A stretch of 64,000 nucleotides of DNA from Inia geoffrensis (Eukaryota > Chordata > Mammalia > Artiodactyla > Iniidae). This document shows positions 34,301 to 49,300 of the stretch, one piece after another (within the stretch, counting starts at the first letter, position 1; every line of letters begins with the position of its first letter). Both the position numbers and the translations under genes were made by a program. The stretch spans positions 5,116,597 to 5,180,596 of the forward strand of contig CM070909.1 of NCBI GenBank assembly GCA_036417435.1, written 5' to 3'. The notes under the pieces are model-generated. The model had not been told where the DNA came from. It made no database searches and worked only from the letters and a program-made list of their open reading frames with translations.

Positions 34301-37300
34301 CCAAATTCCAGCAAGCTCCTAGCCAACCACAAATGGTTGGCGATGTGTTAGGAGAAAGAGATATCCTGACTTGGAAGCTCTACACAGGAATACTGAACTT
34401 GCAAATCGGACCCAGTTCATCAAATGTGACCAAGAAAACCTGCTATTGTAATCCATATCCCAGTGTCATTACCAGATTCATCTGGTAGACCAATAATAGC
34501 TAAGATGAGGTTCACAACGCAAAAGAGCCACTGACAACAATAACGTGCTACGAGTAATGCCAAGGTGCTGAAGCAGTTCTGTAAGAACTACCTTCAGACA
34601 GCCAGCTCTTGTACACCCCACCCTCTAGCTCTGGGAGCCAGCTCTTCACATGGCTCTGCTGGTACCCTTTCACAGGAGAAACGCACGTACTTTTCTCGTA
34701 GCCGCCGCAGCTCTAACTTCAAGTCCTCATCTTCAATATCTGATTCATTGTCGCTGCTCATGTAAGAGGAGTTGAAGGAATGACTCAGGCCCTGGACAGG
34801 GAGGCCCTTTGAGCTCAGCTGCGGGGAGTGCGGACTCCCTGAGCCATCGTCCACATCCCGACCGAGGAAGGCAGCCTCCAGGTCAGAGGATGGCCCGTTC
34901 AGATGTGAAGCCTCTGACAGTTCGGGCTTCTCTTTCTTTGGTATCACAGCAGGAAGAACATCATGTCCCAAATCCAGAAAAGGAGGAGGTACCACTGGTC
35001 CCTCCTTCTTTGCCTCTGTAATCTCGTCTTCGGTTCTTGAAACGGAGAAACGACCGACTTTGCTCGCTGTAGTTGTCACCTGAAAACGTCCAACCTTGGT
35101 AGGCTGCCCAGTTTCTGACGTGGCTTCTGAGGCAGGAGTTTTACGGGCGCTATCCGGCATATCTGAAGAGACGCCACGGACGGCTATCCCATTGGGCTCT
35201 GGCTTCACCAGGGTACTCTCTGGACTACTGCTTGATAGCACTGAGGACTCTGAAGTACTGGATTCAAAATGAACAGACTTTATATCTTCTGACTTATTTT
35301 TACCCTCTTTCTGGGGATCATCCATTGCAACTGAAACCTGATGGAAAGAGACCAAAAGTGAATCACTTTATTTCCCAGTCTGAGTAGGCTGATTGTTTAC
35401 ACAGCCCCTCCATCTCTGACTGTGAAAATAAACTGAATACCATTCACTGTAGAGCATGACATCTCTATACTGAGATGTACAGATGAGATGTACATTCTGA
35501 GTGGCTGCTAAGCTAAGTAAGTAAGGGATTTACTTTCATATCTCATGTTGTGCACAGGACTCAGATTACATCTTAATGAAAATATAAATAACAACAGGTC
35601 ATGGAATATTGAAGGCTGCTTGTGAACAAAGAAAAACTACAAAGATTAAATCCAATAAATGTTAAATGCCAGCTAAGCTTCAAGAATCAGCACAACTAGC
35701 TGGTGCTAAAAGAAGGATCTAGGTCGTTGTCCTAGTTCGACAATGTATTATAAATACAAACTCAGGGCGGTGACAAACTCTGAGAAACTCAGTTTACAAA
35801 TGAGAAAAATATGACCTAATATCCCCAACTTCTATTGCTATCATGAGAATAATAAGAAAGCAGGTGTGAAAACAGAAAAAGAAAAAAAAAGATTTTCAAA
35901 GCTTGTATAGCCCTATGTACTAAGCCAGAAAATGTTCACTTGTTTCCCAACTGGGAAAATACAATTAGATGGTATTAATTGATGATGACTCAGTATTTTC
36001 ACTTTGGAAATTAATCCTAAGAAAATTACCCTAAACATGGAAAATGTTTTTATATACAAAGATGTTCACTGTTACTTTACTTACTATGTTGGAAAAATCA
36101 GAAACCACCTAATGACTGACAATAGGAAAATGGTTAGATAAACCTACTACTAGATGGGAAAAAGCTACAAAGTATCAATATCATTCAGAGGAGAAGCAGG
36201 GCCAATTTTAGATATACACATGTACAGAGCAAAAGGGATAGAAAGAAACACACCCCAAAAAGTAATCCCAGGGGGGTGGGGTGGAAGGATGGGCAGACAG
36301 TGTGACTATCTACTGTTTCTCTACTGTTCTAAATATTCTTTATTTTCTTTAATTAGCATGTATTATTTTTAAGAGGGGAAAATGATAAAGAGCTAAAAAG
36401 TGCTTTATATAAAAGAAATATATCACTGATGGTAATTAGGTCCCAAAAGGTAGATAGTAATTTTATTATATACACACTCCCCCCAAATTGGGAATCCCTT
36501 TTTTTATTATATACACAATCCCCCAGCAGTGACTGTCTTACCTGAAATCGCCCCATCTTAAAAACACCAGTTCCTGAAGTGGGTGCTAGGATAGGACCTT
36601 CTGTGACTTGAGACACTGAAACAAGCACATGGAGGAGGAAAAGAACTTAAATCAGCATCTTTTTTTAGTTGGCTTCTTTTTGCTTCAGCCAGAAACACAG
36701 CAAAATGAGACTACATATCAGAAGAAGAAAGTTGTTACAGGTAAGGGAGATTTCCTTACCTCCCTTTCCCTGACCCTGTCCAACAAGGGGAAACAGTTAC
36801 TGTTTGCTTTCCTACTAGACACCTTGAGTGTGAAAGACTGTATCGCTGTGAAACCCTCTACCTTCCCTTGTACACTCGCACAGAGGACATGGCACTGTTG
36901 GGAGGAATAAAAGTCACACAGCAACAAGGCAGCTTCACGGCTTAACTCAAACATGAAGAGATACTATAAAAACTAAGGCTGGGCTTCCCTGGTGGCGCAG
37001 TGATTGAGAGTCCGCCTGCCGATGCGGGGGACACGGGTTCGTGCCCTGGTCCGGGAAGATCCCACATGGCACGGAGCGGCTGGGCCCGTGAGCCATGGCC
37101 GCTGAGCCTGCGCATCCGGAGCCTGTGCTCCGCAAAAGGAGAGGCCACAACAGTGAGAGGCCCGCGTACCGCAAAAAAAAAGACAAAAAACAACAAAATA
37201 AACTAAGGATAACAGGAAATGACACTACAATTTCATCCTATAATTCAAAGACAGAAATAAATGAAGCGAACAATAAGATTTTACCTAGGATACTAAAGAC

Positions 37301-40300
37301 CCATTTTTAAATGAAAACCAGCTATGGCAAACTGGTTTAGGCAACACTTAAGCAAAACCCTGGAGCAGGACAGTGTAAGTGGCAGAATCACTGGTAAGTA
37401 GTTTTGAGCAACTTTAAAGCCACCGAGGTCCTCCTCTTTAGGGACAATCACTTGTTTGAGTTTCTTTCTAGAGATAATTAATATATATCAGCATTTTCTT
37501 TATTTTATACAACGAGTAGAATATTGATTTTGATATTTTCATTTAATGATGTAACTTAAGAGATCTTTTTATATCAGTCTCATTCTTTTTAATGGCTGCA
37601 TAGTGTTGTAGTATATGTATATGTTATATACATATGAAAAATTTTTAAATGTACCATATTTTATCCAGGCTTCTACTGATGGAAATTTAACTTATTCCGA
37701 ACTTCTTGTTACTATAAAAGTGCTCTAATATGTATATTCTTATAGATCTGTGAAATACCTACCTAAAAATACAAGTACTGGGTTGGCCAAAAAGTTCATT
37801 TAGGAACCCAAACCAACTTTTTGGCCAACCCAATACTGAATCACTGTCATTTAAAACGCTGACAGACATAAACTGATCTCCAAAAAGGCTGTACCAAGTC
37901 ACCAGTGGCTTTTAAACTTCTGAATTTACCAAGGACAGGTGAGAAATACGATCACTTGTAGTTTTATTCTGCATTTCTGTTTCATGAAGGAAGTTAAGTA
38001 TCTTCATGTCTAAGTTTCTTTTTTTTCTGTATCTTTTGATTATTTCTTGGCCCATGCCAAATTTACAGAAATTCTTTATATTAACAAAACTAGTCCTTTT
38101 TGTGATACAAATATACAACACACACACTTCCAGTTCTCCATTTATCTTTGGACATAACAGTACTTTTTATCCCCAGCAGAAATTTAAAATCTATTAATGC
38201 TTCTGGGTTGGGGATTAAATGTTAACAATAACAATAACATCTTTCTCTATATCAGGGAGCAGCAAACTATGATCTGTGAACCAAATTTAGCCCACTGCTT
38301 GTTTTTATAAATAAATTTTATTGGAACACAGTTAAACTCCTTCCTTTATTTATTATCTATTACTCCTTTTAGGCTACAATATGTTGGATACTTGAGTAGC
38401 TATGACAGAGACTGTATGGCCAGCAAAACCTAAAATATTCCCTTCCTGGCCTTTTACAGAACAAGTTTGTCAACCCTGCTCTAGACAACTGGAAAAAAAA
38501 AAAAGAAGATTCTGTTTTCGTACAGTCCTATTTTATGACCTCATTTTCCATCTTTGTTTCATTTTGAATTTACTTTGGCTTAGGCTAGTGATCTATCTTT
38601 ATTTTTCTCCAAATGGCTGTCCAGTTGTCCCAAACCATTTACTGAAATATCCCCTTTTCTCACTGATTTGAAAGGCAACCTTTTTCATTTTCTACATTCC
38701 ATTTTAGTTTGTCCATTTCTAGACTTTCTAATCTGTTCCACTGATTTTCAAGTCACTTCTTTTAAAATGAGAGCCAATTCAGATTGTGACTGCCTTGAAA
38801 ATAATTTACTTTAGAAAGGTTTTAAGTGAAATTTAGCACTTAAGGAAGACAGGAAGAACAGCATTCAGGTAATCTTATTAATAGTTGCTCAGGGAATTAC
38901 ATTTATGTCAGGTGGTGTTGAGGAGAATGGACATAATAAAAAGGGGAAAATATTATTAAGCACGTGCTATATAAAATTACATTAAGCATATCTCATTGAA
39001 TTATTTTCACTTTTGATTATAAATGATTCTGAAGGAAAAGGCAACAAAAAATAAGTGTTACATTTCCCAGGTTCTGTGGGACTGATGGTGAAAAGAGATT
39101 TACAACAAAACTTTACAGCACTAGTAGTTGATAATCAACTTATGACTAAGCACATGGTGATAAAAGTTCTAAGAAAACATTTAAGTTGTTGGTATGGACA
39201 ATTTTTACAAAATTAAGTTGGAAATGTGCCTTTTTCAAAAAGAGATACTTATGGACAGACCAATTCTAGACATTCCAGAAATAGATTAAAATGTTTGGGG
39301 GCTTCCCTGGTGGCACAGTGGTTAAGAATCCACCTGCCAATGCAGGGGACACGGATTCGAGCCCTGGTCTGGGAAGATCCCACATGCCGCGGAGCAACCA
39401 AGCCCATGCGCCATAACTACTGAAGCCTGTGCTCTACAGCCCACGAGCCACAACTACTGAGCCTGCGTGCCACAACTACTGAAGCCTGCACGCCTAGAGC
39501 CCATGCTCTGCAACAAGAGAAGCCACCGCAATGAGAAGCCCGCGCACCACAACAAAGAGTAGCCCCCACTCGCCGCAACCAAAAAGCCAGCACACAGCAA
39601 TGAAGACATAACAGAGCCAAAAAAATAATAATAATGTTTAAACTGATGATTTGAAACTTACATTTGTATTTCTACCATCCATGCTGTTCAAACTTATCTA
39701 TATTTCTATACATCTCAAAAGCCAAGAGGTGGCCAATAAATTAACTTTTATAAATATGCTTGAATTTCCTTGTATCTCTTACAAAGGATTTGGCTGAGCT
39801 AATAATAACAAAGGGTCTTATGCTAAGAAACTATCATTACTCCCTGGCATGCTACCCCTCAAAAAAAAAAGTAAAAAATTCACAACTTTGCTGATATTAC
39901 ATGCTCTCAATATTAGTATCAATGCGCCTCAATCATGAAATATGTAAAAATGTTGTTCAACACGGTCTCAAGTACACCTACGAACTCTTGAGAATGTGTC
40001 TTTGACATAGTAACCTCTACCATCAATTACAGGAAGCTCTGGAAGTGGGAATACAGAGGAAGAAGGATGCTTCTCACCATCCTTCTGAAGCTGGGCTCCT
40101 GCTTCCACAACTGCTGTTGGAGCCACCACGGACACGGGCTGCAAACACACACAGATACACAACATCTTTAGCATCAGTGACTTAAAAAAAGTGACTTTAT
40201 AACCTAAAAATAAATCTGATGTAAAGAAAGACAGGCATTTTATAGATTTTTAAAAGAAATTTTGAGTCTTAACCTCTCCAAACTGCTATCTTAATTTTTC

Positions 40301-43300
40301 TCATGGAATGCTCAAAAGTATAACTTGGATATTCATAGAAAAAGTAGTTTTAATCAAAACATTATTGTGTCACAAGCCTAAAAGGAAGAAGTTAAGACTT
40401 CGAATTTAAAGTATAGCCTCCTCCAAAGCATAAACACAAAGTCCACAGAACTGATCTGTGGTATGATTCTAACCACAGGTTAAGACAAGAAAAGTGTCTC
40501 CCAAATCAAATTTTTTCCATAGTTACACTACTGGGTCAGTGTTACTCTTTCATTCATCGTCTCATTTCTGTCGACTGGAACAAGCAAAGACTCCGATTAG
40601 GTGTTAAAGGTATTAATAATGGTGTAGGTTACAGCTTATATTCCAGGAATATAATACATTAGGGTTGTGGGGAGATTTTATCAGAACTCACACCAACTGC
40701 AGACGTCAGCACAACGGTCTCTGGACTGAGCGCTCTTCTCAGCTGAGCATCCAGATCTCCCAGGGGCTGCTGGGGCTGAAGGACACAACACAGTGAGCAC
40801 AGCCTCAGGCACAGCCAGAGCCGGCTTACACAGGACAGACACACTGCTTCCTGCTTCAGGGCCACATAACATAACACGCGTCTGCTCACTCAACATTAAA
40901 CTCAATATCCTAAGTTCAACTTAGTTGTACTGCTTGAATGAATTACCAAGCTCTCAAAATTTTACTGTCAAGTTCTCAAGCCACAGAAAAACTCAGTTAC
41001 ATTTATGTTTTTACAGTTTTGAAGTCTTCTCTCTTACCTTCTACGTTTGATGTTACTTAGAGATAGAAAAGTTAACTATTTGTCCTCTCCTTAAAAATAT
41101 ATTCTGAAAAATGTATCAATATTGATTGGTAGATTGACTGTTTTGTTCCCTATTTTCTTTTTCAGTTGGGCACATCTTTCTGAGAGCCTGTCGTTATGAA
41201 TAAAAGATGGCATTAACATACTCTGTCACTATCTTGGCTTCTGTCTACCTATGCCTCTCCAGCCTTCATCTATGCTTCTCCCTCTACATGCAGCACCATC
41301 CACGTATCCTCACCCACTACGTATCTAATTCGCAGTTTCTCATCACATTTTGGGCTCTCTTAGGAACTGGAATACATGTTTTTAATGAGAAAATAGGTTC
41401 AAGACTTTCACAATGCATTTTTTTTTTCAAAATTTAGCAGCCGATGGAATGGGTTCTCTATTGGAGTTATTACTTTATTATGGCAAGTTCCTTAAATTAT
41501 GTTTTACTGTACATCTGGGATTAAAGTACGATAAATTCAGACTTCAAGTTAGCAATTTACCATGTTTTTCTTATATCTATTCTAAAATAAATTCCTAACT
41601 TATTTTCAATGTTTACTAGCTTGTCCCATGTCAGAAGTTTTTTCATAGCTACAATGGGATCATACCAAGTACTTTATTTATGGGAATTCAACTAATGTGT
41701 AGGGTGGGGGGTAGGGTGGGAAAGGGAAATAATAATTTAAATAGTGCAGGCAATTCTGACCCGTAGTGAGCAGAACTGAGTGTGAGATGGGACTCTCACA
41801 TTCATGTCACCGGTCTCAGTTCTTCTCGGAGCAGTCTCACATTAGCTGAGCTGTGTGGTTTTTGTACTTTAAGATATAATACCTTTTTTTTATAAGCATG
41901 ACCCTTACACCCAATTACTTCATTAGGTGGTCACTGAAAAAAAATGTCAAACATTCAAGAAAAAACAGGTTGTACTGAACTCACAGAAAAAGGGCGTTAC
42001 CAGTTACCAGGGTGGTAGCCTTTCCTCAGGAACTTTCACAGTTAATTTTGATGGCATATAATTTTTTACTTCCACAATGGTCTAATCTTTCACTGTTCTA
42101 CAAAAGTATGAATGACAGAGGAATTATATTTCTTTTGGCAAACTGTCACGTTTGCTATTTTCTTTTTTCGTAATATATGAAAAAATTTTAATATCAAATG
42201 ATTTTTAGATGATTTGCTTCTTACTTTAAGTAGGGCCTGTATCATCAGCTATGGTGTTTTAAAAGAAAGTTTCTACTAAGTCAAAATCAAACAGGAGCCG
42301 GAAGGCAAGATCATGCAATGGAGAATTTAAATAAGCTTGTGAAAGAAAGGAGATGCACAAACAGAAATCTGCCAAGTCCTGGGGCACCTGCGTCAGTGAA
42401 GGTCCTGGAAACGGTGGCAGCCGCTCGCTGGGTGGAGAACCGGCCGGGAGTTCAGTGCCCACTGGCAGCACCTACAGACACGAAGGGAAATTCAAGTCCA
42501 TGAGACACTAAGAGTAAAGACTGCAGGCTGGAGAGCAAACCAACTAATTCAAACGCAGAAGCATACGAATAAAATGTATCTAGTTAAGGCAAGCTTGTCA
42601 CCTGGGTTACATTCTGGTATCTACCTTAAATAAAGGACATTATAACCATGATACTATTACAGGGGTTACTATGACATACCAAAAAAACAAACAGAAAAGT
42701 TTAGTAAAAGGCTATCCCCTAGTGAAAGTAGAGAGAACAAAGGCTGTTTAGACACGAGAGGCACAGTCCAGATACTCCTGCGCCTCTTATTTGGTACAGT
42801 ATTATCAGGCTTTCCTGGGAAAACAAAACAGTTCAGAAATAACCATGGAGCAGGTCTGATAACAAAAGGCATCAGAAATCTAATACTATCAAGTAATCTG
42901 TATTCTGTCTGAGTGAAGCCTCTGTATTACCCTGCTGTAAAAAGAATCTCACACCAATAGCAATGCAGAAAGATGGGCGAAGCATACAATACATACAGTA
43001 GGAGAAACACAGCCTTGTTATCTGGAGAAGATGAAAGGCTGAATATGGCAGAATGAGAGGAAGCCACCATAGCAGAACCAAAAAAACACATTCTAGTTAT
43101 TTTATCCCTAGCATTAGATTAATTTCTCCTCCACCACATCGAAGTCATCACCAACTTCCAACTTTTTATAAACCTCAAATTGTACATCTATGGAATATGA
43201 GCAAGGCAGAAAATCTGCTTCATTCTCATGGAAACAAAAAACTGTGAACTGCTGTTACTATGTACAATCGCCAGCAGAAACACTCAGCTCCCTTTTGGAA

Positions 43301-46300
43301 AACGGATTTCTTCAGTCTGTACCAATTCAGAAATAATGCCTGTATTTTACCTAACTGTTATATACACTCTTAGAAAATCTTACAACATAATTAACCCCTA
43401 ATCCTGCCATATTTCATAAAAAAAAAAAACCCCTCATGTTCATGTACATACATCCTAAAATCACCTTCAATCAATTTATTTAATAAATACCAAGTACCTA
43501 CCACAAGCTAGGCATCTTTATAACTATACTGCAAGGCTGTATTGTAAAAAGTGTACTTTTGCGGGAGGGGGAGAAGAGTGATCTTATTTTTCAAACTATT
43601 TCAAAACAAGAAGCTTACTGGAGGCTTAGTTAAAGGTGGCTTTGGTGCAGCAGTTCCAGGTTTCACTCCTGGTACAGTGCTGACTGGGGTGGAAACTTGC
43701 CCAGGAGTGACTGCTGGTATAACTGACGAACCAGTTGTTCCTAAGGGCAAACTGGTTGGTGGTAAGCAAGTACTTGTAGTGGAAGTCATGAGTTTGCTTG
43801 GTGCAACAGCAGTGGTTGGGAGGCCTGGTGTGATCGTGGTCTCCATGACGAGTGACGTGTCCAGCGAGACAGAAGCATGCTGAGCTCCAGATGAGCTGTG
43901 CTCACTAAAGAGAGACCGCAGTTTTTCCTCTAAAGTCTTTATGTCATCAATCCCAGGAGCTTTGGGTTGAGTATCAGCATCTATTTCAGGACAGTGAGTA
44001 TGGGGCTGGTTGGGAAGCAAAGCTGGTTGAGGTTGACTATGAATTAGTGTCTGCTGTACAGCAGGCACATTGGCAACAGGTTGTACCAAAGGTGGGATAC
44101 TAGCTACTTGGGGTAGTAAAGGTGTGGAAGTAGGAACTGCCTGGGAAAGGGCAGGAGCAGAAGCCACAGCTGATGGGATGACCAAAGGATGAGCCACACC
44201 AGGCTGAGAAACAGCACTAGATACCCCTGCCCCCAGGGAGGGAGAGGAAGATGATGTGGGGAGGGACAAAGCCAATCCGGTCATGCTGCTATGAGATATC
44301 TTATCCAGTGCGTGTGCACTAACCACTACAGTCTCAGCTCGAGTAAGAGCAGAGGTGCTGCTGCTGGGTGGAAGGGACGGCTGTGCAGCTAGACTCGGGA
44401 CTGGAGCGGTTGCCGACACGGATGTTAGCGTGGCTGTCCCAGCCACGCTGCCCGCCACCTGCTGCGACGATACAGGTGAAGGCTTAGCGCCTGGGGCAGC
44501 AGCACTGCTCACTGCAGAGGCTGCCGTCACTGAGACTGGTACAGAGGGGAATGTGCCTGTACCGGAAACAACGCTCCCAGGTGTGGGAGCCTGAACTGAC
44601 TGGGATGTCGCTGATACTGAGATGACTGCAGGCACTGTGATGCTTGACACCACACTGGAAAGTATCGGGGATTCAGATGCAGGTGGTACAGGGAGACCAC
44701 TGGACGGTATTACACCTGTGCAGGTGGCAACTCCAGCAATCCCCTTTTCAGTGGGCACTGCAACCTCAGACTGAACGGCTGACGTGGAAGCGTCACTAAG
44801 AGGGCAGCCCGTGGCAGGGGCTGACGCTGAGGGTACAGCTGCCGCTGTGGCTGAAGGTCCAGCAGGGCCGATCACGGAAGGGGGCACTGCTGGGAACACT
44901 GGCCCCATTGGGCGGAAGTTGGCAGGTGCTGTGCTCGGCCCTTCTGCCATTTGCACACATCTAAGTTCACAGAAGGCCTGCTGTAGACTGAGGGATGAAG
45001 CAGAGTGAGACAAGCTCATTCCAGCGCCAGCAGGTGTAGAAGCAGCAACTGCAAAGGGAAATAAAAACTCAGAATCAGCTCTTTTTAAAAAGGTGGGTTC
45101 AAAAGACTGAACAATCTACTTTTGGGATTCCCAACAATGCCACATACCAACAAGGTATAAAGCCTCCCCCAAGGACATGACAGGCTCTAAAACGGCTAAG
45201 TGATATAGCAGTTCCAGCAAAAGACATGATCTTGTATGAATATCTATTTCTGAAACAACACGGAGTAACCTCAAACGATATACGGCAGCGCTAAATGGAG
45301 ATACAAACACACAGTGCTGCATCTACACAGTATCAGCCACACGGGCTGTATCTAGTGTGGCCGCCCTTCTGTGCCCTTTTGCTCAAATCCTCTCTATTCA
45401 TCACCTATTTCCCTGTCTCCAAATGTTTATCTGTTGGTCAGTCTCAATTTTCTACTATTCTTTATTGTCTATGTCATCATTTCAACTACTGCTTGATGAC
45501 CAAGCTTCCAATAAAGGAGAGACACAGGATTTATGTACGTATGTGGTAGAAGCAATTCCTTACCTGTATCTGATACTTCACTGAAAATTTTTGATTCTCG
45601 TAATCGACTTTCTGGCACAGGACTTACTATAAACCGTCTTCCGGCAGAATGAACAACTTGAGTTAAAGAACTGGTAGGAAGGCCTGCTTAAAAAGAAACA
45701 AACCATTTAATTGCATTATTATTATATACATTGTCACTCACACAAAGCTTCAAGATTCCATTATTAGCGCATAACTTCTTAGGTCAAAGGTAAGAACAAA
45801 CAATGGAAAGAAAAAAATTCACCTATTTGCTGTGGCATGGAAGATGCAGGAATTGGTTGTTTGAACTCTTCCAATTTCTACAACAAACAAAAGTGATTAA
45901 ATTCATTCTCTCACTCAATCTTAATGAGTAGGCAAAGCAAATCGCCACATGCAAAAAGAACATAAATGTTGATAGATTATCTCAGTTACAGGTGTAATGT
46001 GGTACCGCTGGACATCGTGCAAGGCAAATTTAGCAAATATTTAACATAAATGAAGCTTCACTACAGGAACGGTGAACCTACTTGAGAGCCTGCAAAGCCA
46101 TAGTCATCCTTTCCCTGGAGACTCTCCAATCCCTGGTCACCCTCTGGCTCCACACTGACGTCCTCACTGAGCATTTCATCAGCTTTTTCAATAATATCCC
46201 GCACTTGTTCCACAAATGCCTCTCTCTCAATTGCCAGAATAAAGTCATTGTTCACCTGTAAAAGAAATGTGATATTAGCTTAATTAGCACAGTGTTTCCC

Positions 46301-49300
46301 ACGTTTTAGGTCATTCAATCACCACTTTCATGACTTCTGTCCTATCTGCATACCACCTGTATTATTATTTAGTTAATATGTAAGTTAGTTCTTCAATACC
46401 TACTTAGACATGCCCTACACAAAAGCACCTCTAAATCACAGGTTTGGTGTGCTAGTTATATTCACATTGAAATAAATATTTAACTGTCAAAATAGTTTAC
46501 AAAATATTGCATATTTGCCTAGGGCAGTGGATATGAAGGAAAAATTTGGAACTCCAAAAACAGACATACCATAATTGTTGCTATCTCCTCAGGGTTGTCA
46601 CCATCTAAATCAAATTTGAATGTAACCATTTTCCGATTGTGAGTCTCTAATTGACATTCTACCACCCTGTCTCCTTTATTTGAAACCTGAAAGGAAAAAA
46701 GAAAAGGTACTTCATATCTCAGAAGAACCATGCTCACATCTGTTACTGAATGTGACAAAGTAACATAGGTTATCACTTGAACTTGGGCCGAATGTTACCA
46801 CTATTCCTTGAAGCACTGCTACTTTGCCTCTTAAACTAGGAGCAAGAAAACCTTAAGAAAATATCAGCCTTTCAGCTACTTATACATCTTCCACTTAAGG
46901 GTCTGGTAAGAATGTAAGATCTTTGTTTTACAAATAAAAACTCTTTTTTTTTTTTTAGAAATATGGAATTTAACAATATCATTTGGGTGATACAAGATCC
47001 TAAACTTTCATCAATACACCCAAGCCTTAGAAATATTTAAATAGTATGAACTAACTATATGAAACCCAGAAGTCAGCAATGCTTACATTCAAAATTCTCA
47101 ATTTTGGGCGTGAAGTCTTTTCATGACGAGAGCGACTTCTTACAGATTTTCGATAATGCCGTTTTGTAGTTCTCCCTTCATGCCTTCCACTGGATGATGG
47201 GACATTCTCATTGCCGTCACTCATACCTGAAGCAACATCTGAATGTGCACTTCGGAAAAAAAAGTTCAGTTTACAATGAGATTTAAAGGTGAGACATTTT
47301 AAAGTTTCCTACCATCCTATCTACCAGTCAAGAAAGGAGAACTGTACTGTCACATACCTGTCTACAGAAGAGACCAATGTAGCAGGCTGGGTAGGTTGTG
47401 GCTGAGCCACTGGAACTGGCTCTGGAGGAGCCACCTGAGAGACGCCCTGAGTGCTCTGTAAACAGAAAGGATAGTTCACACCTTGGCAGTAATATACTTT
47501 ATTTGTCGACCATCCCCAATAAGCTACTCTTCCTTTCCTTATCCCTCCCCTAAGTCCTAGAAGCTCTACATTTACTAATAATTCTTAATATTGAGCATCT
47601 ACAGACAGTCATCTTAAAATTGCAAAGGAAATTTCTAAAGCTAGTCTCTGGTACAGACTGCACAGTGTGTCATCAGCCAAAACAGCTGCTAGGTAGTGAG
47701 AAACTACAACCTGCCGTGCAGCCAGCATCTCACCAGAATGTGCAACAGGGCAGGCAGAGCAAAGTGCAAAGACAGCTCAGAGCTTTCTCCAAGAGGGGCA
47801 AAAATGATCACCGGGAGCACAGCAGGGTAAGGTATTCTGGTGACTGCCAATGGCAGGAGTTTGTGAAAGGCTAAGAACAACGGCTGAAGGGCTAGCTAGA
47901 GAAGTGAAGTGCTAGCAGCGTTATCTCTTCCAACGCACACTCACTTCCCAACAGAACAGCCAGTGGCAACAAGGCCCCACACTGGCATTTCACTCGGCTG
48001 CAAGAAGAAGTCATTCAGAAGTTAGTTCGCAATAGTTTCCAAGTGCATTCTAAACCAGGGGAACCTATATTTCTCCTTTGTCATTTTTATCCCATTATAC
48101 ATATAGTTTAGACAGAAACATGCAGGAATTCCATTTACCTCCAGAGCTGCTTGCTGGGAGGATGTAGTGGGGGCTTGTGCTAAACTCACTGCTGGCTGGG
48201 ACACTTGAACCTGTCCTCCTATACTGCCCACAGGAACCAAAAGGCTTGATTCCACATAAGGCTGCACCACTGTAGGAAAGTAACCTGGTGCAGCCAGTGC
48301 TTCTGCCGGCATGGGAGGGGACAGGACTGTAGAAGGAATGCACACAGAAGCCACGCTGGAAGAGGGAGCAAGATTTGAGTCTCCTGGGTACTGTGGTGGC
48401 AGTCGAGGTGGGAAGCCCTGTGACAGAAACGAGGAAGGGGAATTAGTGCAGGTTGGGTCATCAAATGAGTAAAACAGCAAGACAAGCAAGAAAAAAAAAA
48501 AGAAAAAAAAAGAAAGGGAACATAGCGAAGAAAATTAGCCTGATCTTTTTCTAATAATTTAAAGAAGACTCTTGAAATGAGACGGTTAACTGATTTCAAT
48601 TTAGGGAACAGGACTGTACACAACTATACTTTTAAGTTGCTATTTTTTTCCCTCCTGGAGACTATTTAAATAGGAGGAATAGACATAATTCCTTCTAGAA
48701 AATACCTACTTTCTACCCAATCAAACAGGAGAATGCAAAAACTCTTCAAGGTATCAGTCATTCCAGTCATATAATGACTTGCTAATATTCTAAATCTAAA
48801 CCCTGAAGCTTTTTACTGATACCATGTCGGCTACCCATATTTACCCTTCCCATAAAAAAAAGCCTGATATGTTCTATTATTAGCCATATCTAGCTTTCAA
48901 TCAGCTTACACTGAATATTGAGAGAACCATTTTTCTCCCAAGAGATGTCTTGGGGAAAATGGAAATGAGTCATCAGACATCACCGCCCTGTCCTTTCTCA
49001 GAATTTTACTATTTTAGCATCTCTGGTTGAGATCAGCAACTTTTGTTACTGTTAGTTATTCTGATATTCAGTTATTAGGTTTTTAAGTCCTTGATGTTCT
49101 ATCATTAGAACCAAACCCTCTGGTGCCCTCCTTCTCACCAGCCAACACGGTACCTGGTAGAGAACATCTCCAGAGGGGAGTGGAGCCTCAGCAGTCTGCC
49201 CGAGGTTAGCGGCTATCCCCATGGACTGAACTGCTGGCTGCAGGAGCTGCGGGTGAGCCTGACTTGGCAGCTGAGTCACAGGCTGCAGGAGGGTGGGAAG

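Larger units (their letters stand above)
36616..40077 (-). other. WNK1: WNK1 3.5-kb intron
   Basis: Carries two CHR SINEs, an old L1 fragment, a mariner hairpin and a hAT element, each listed separately. The remainder (38.5-39.29 kb and 39.64-40.0 kb) shows nothing I recognise. Confidence 0.75.
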
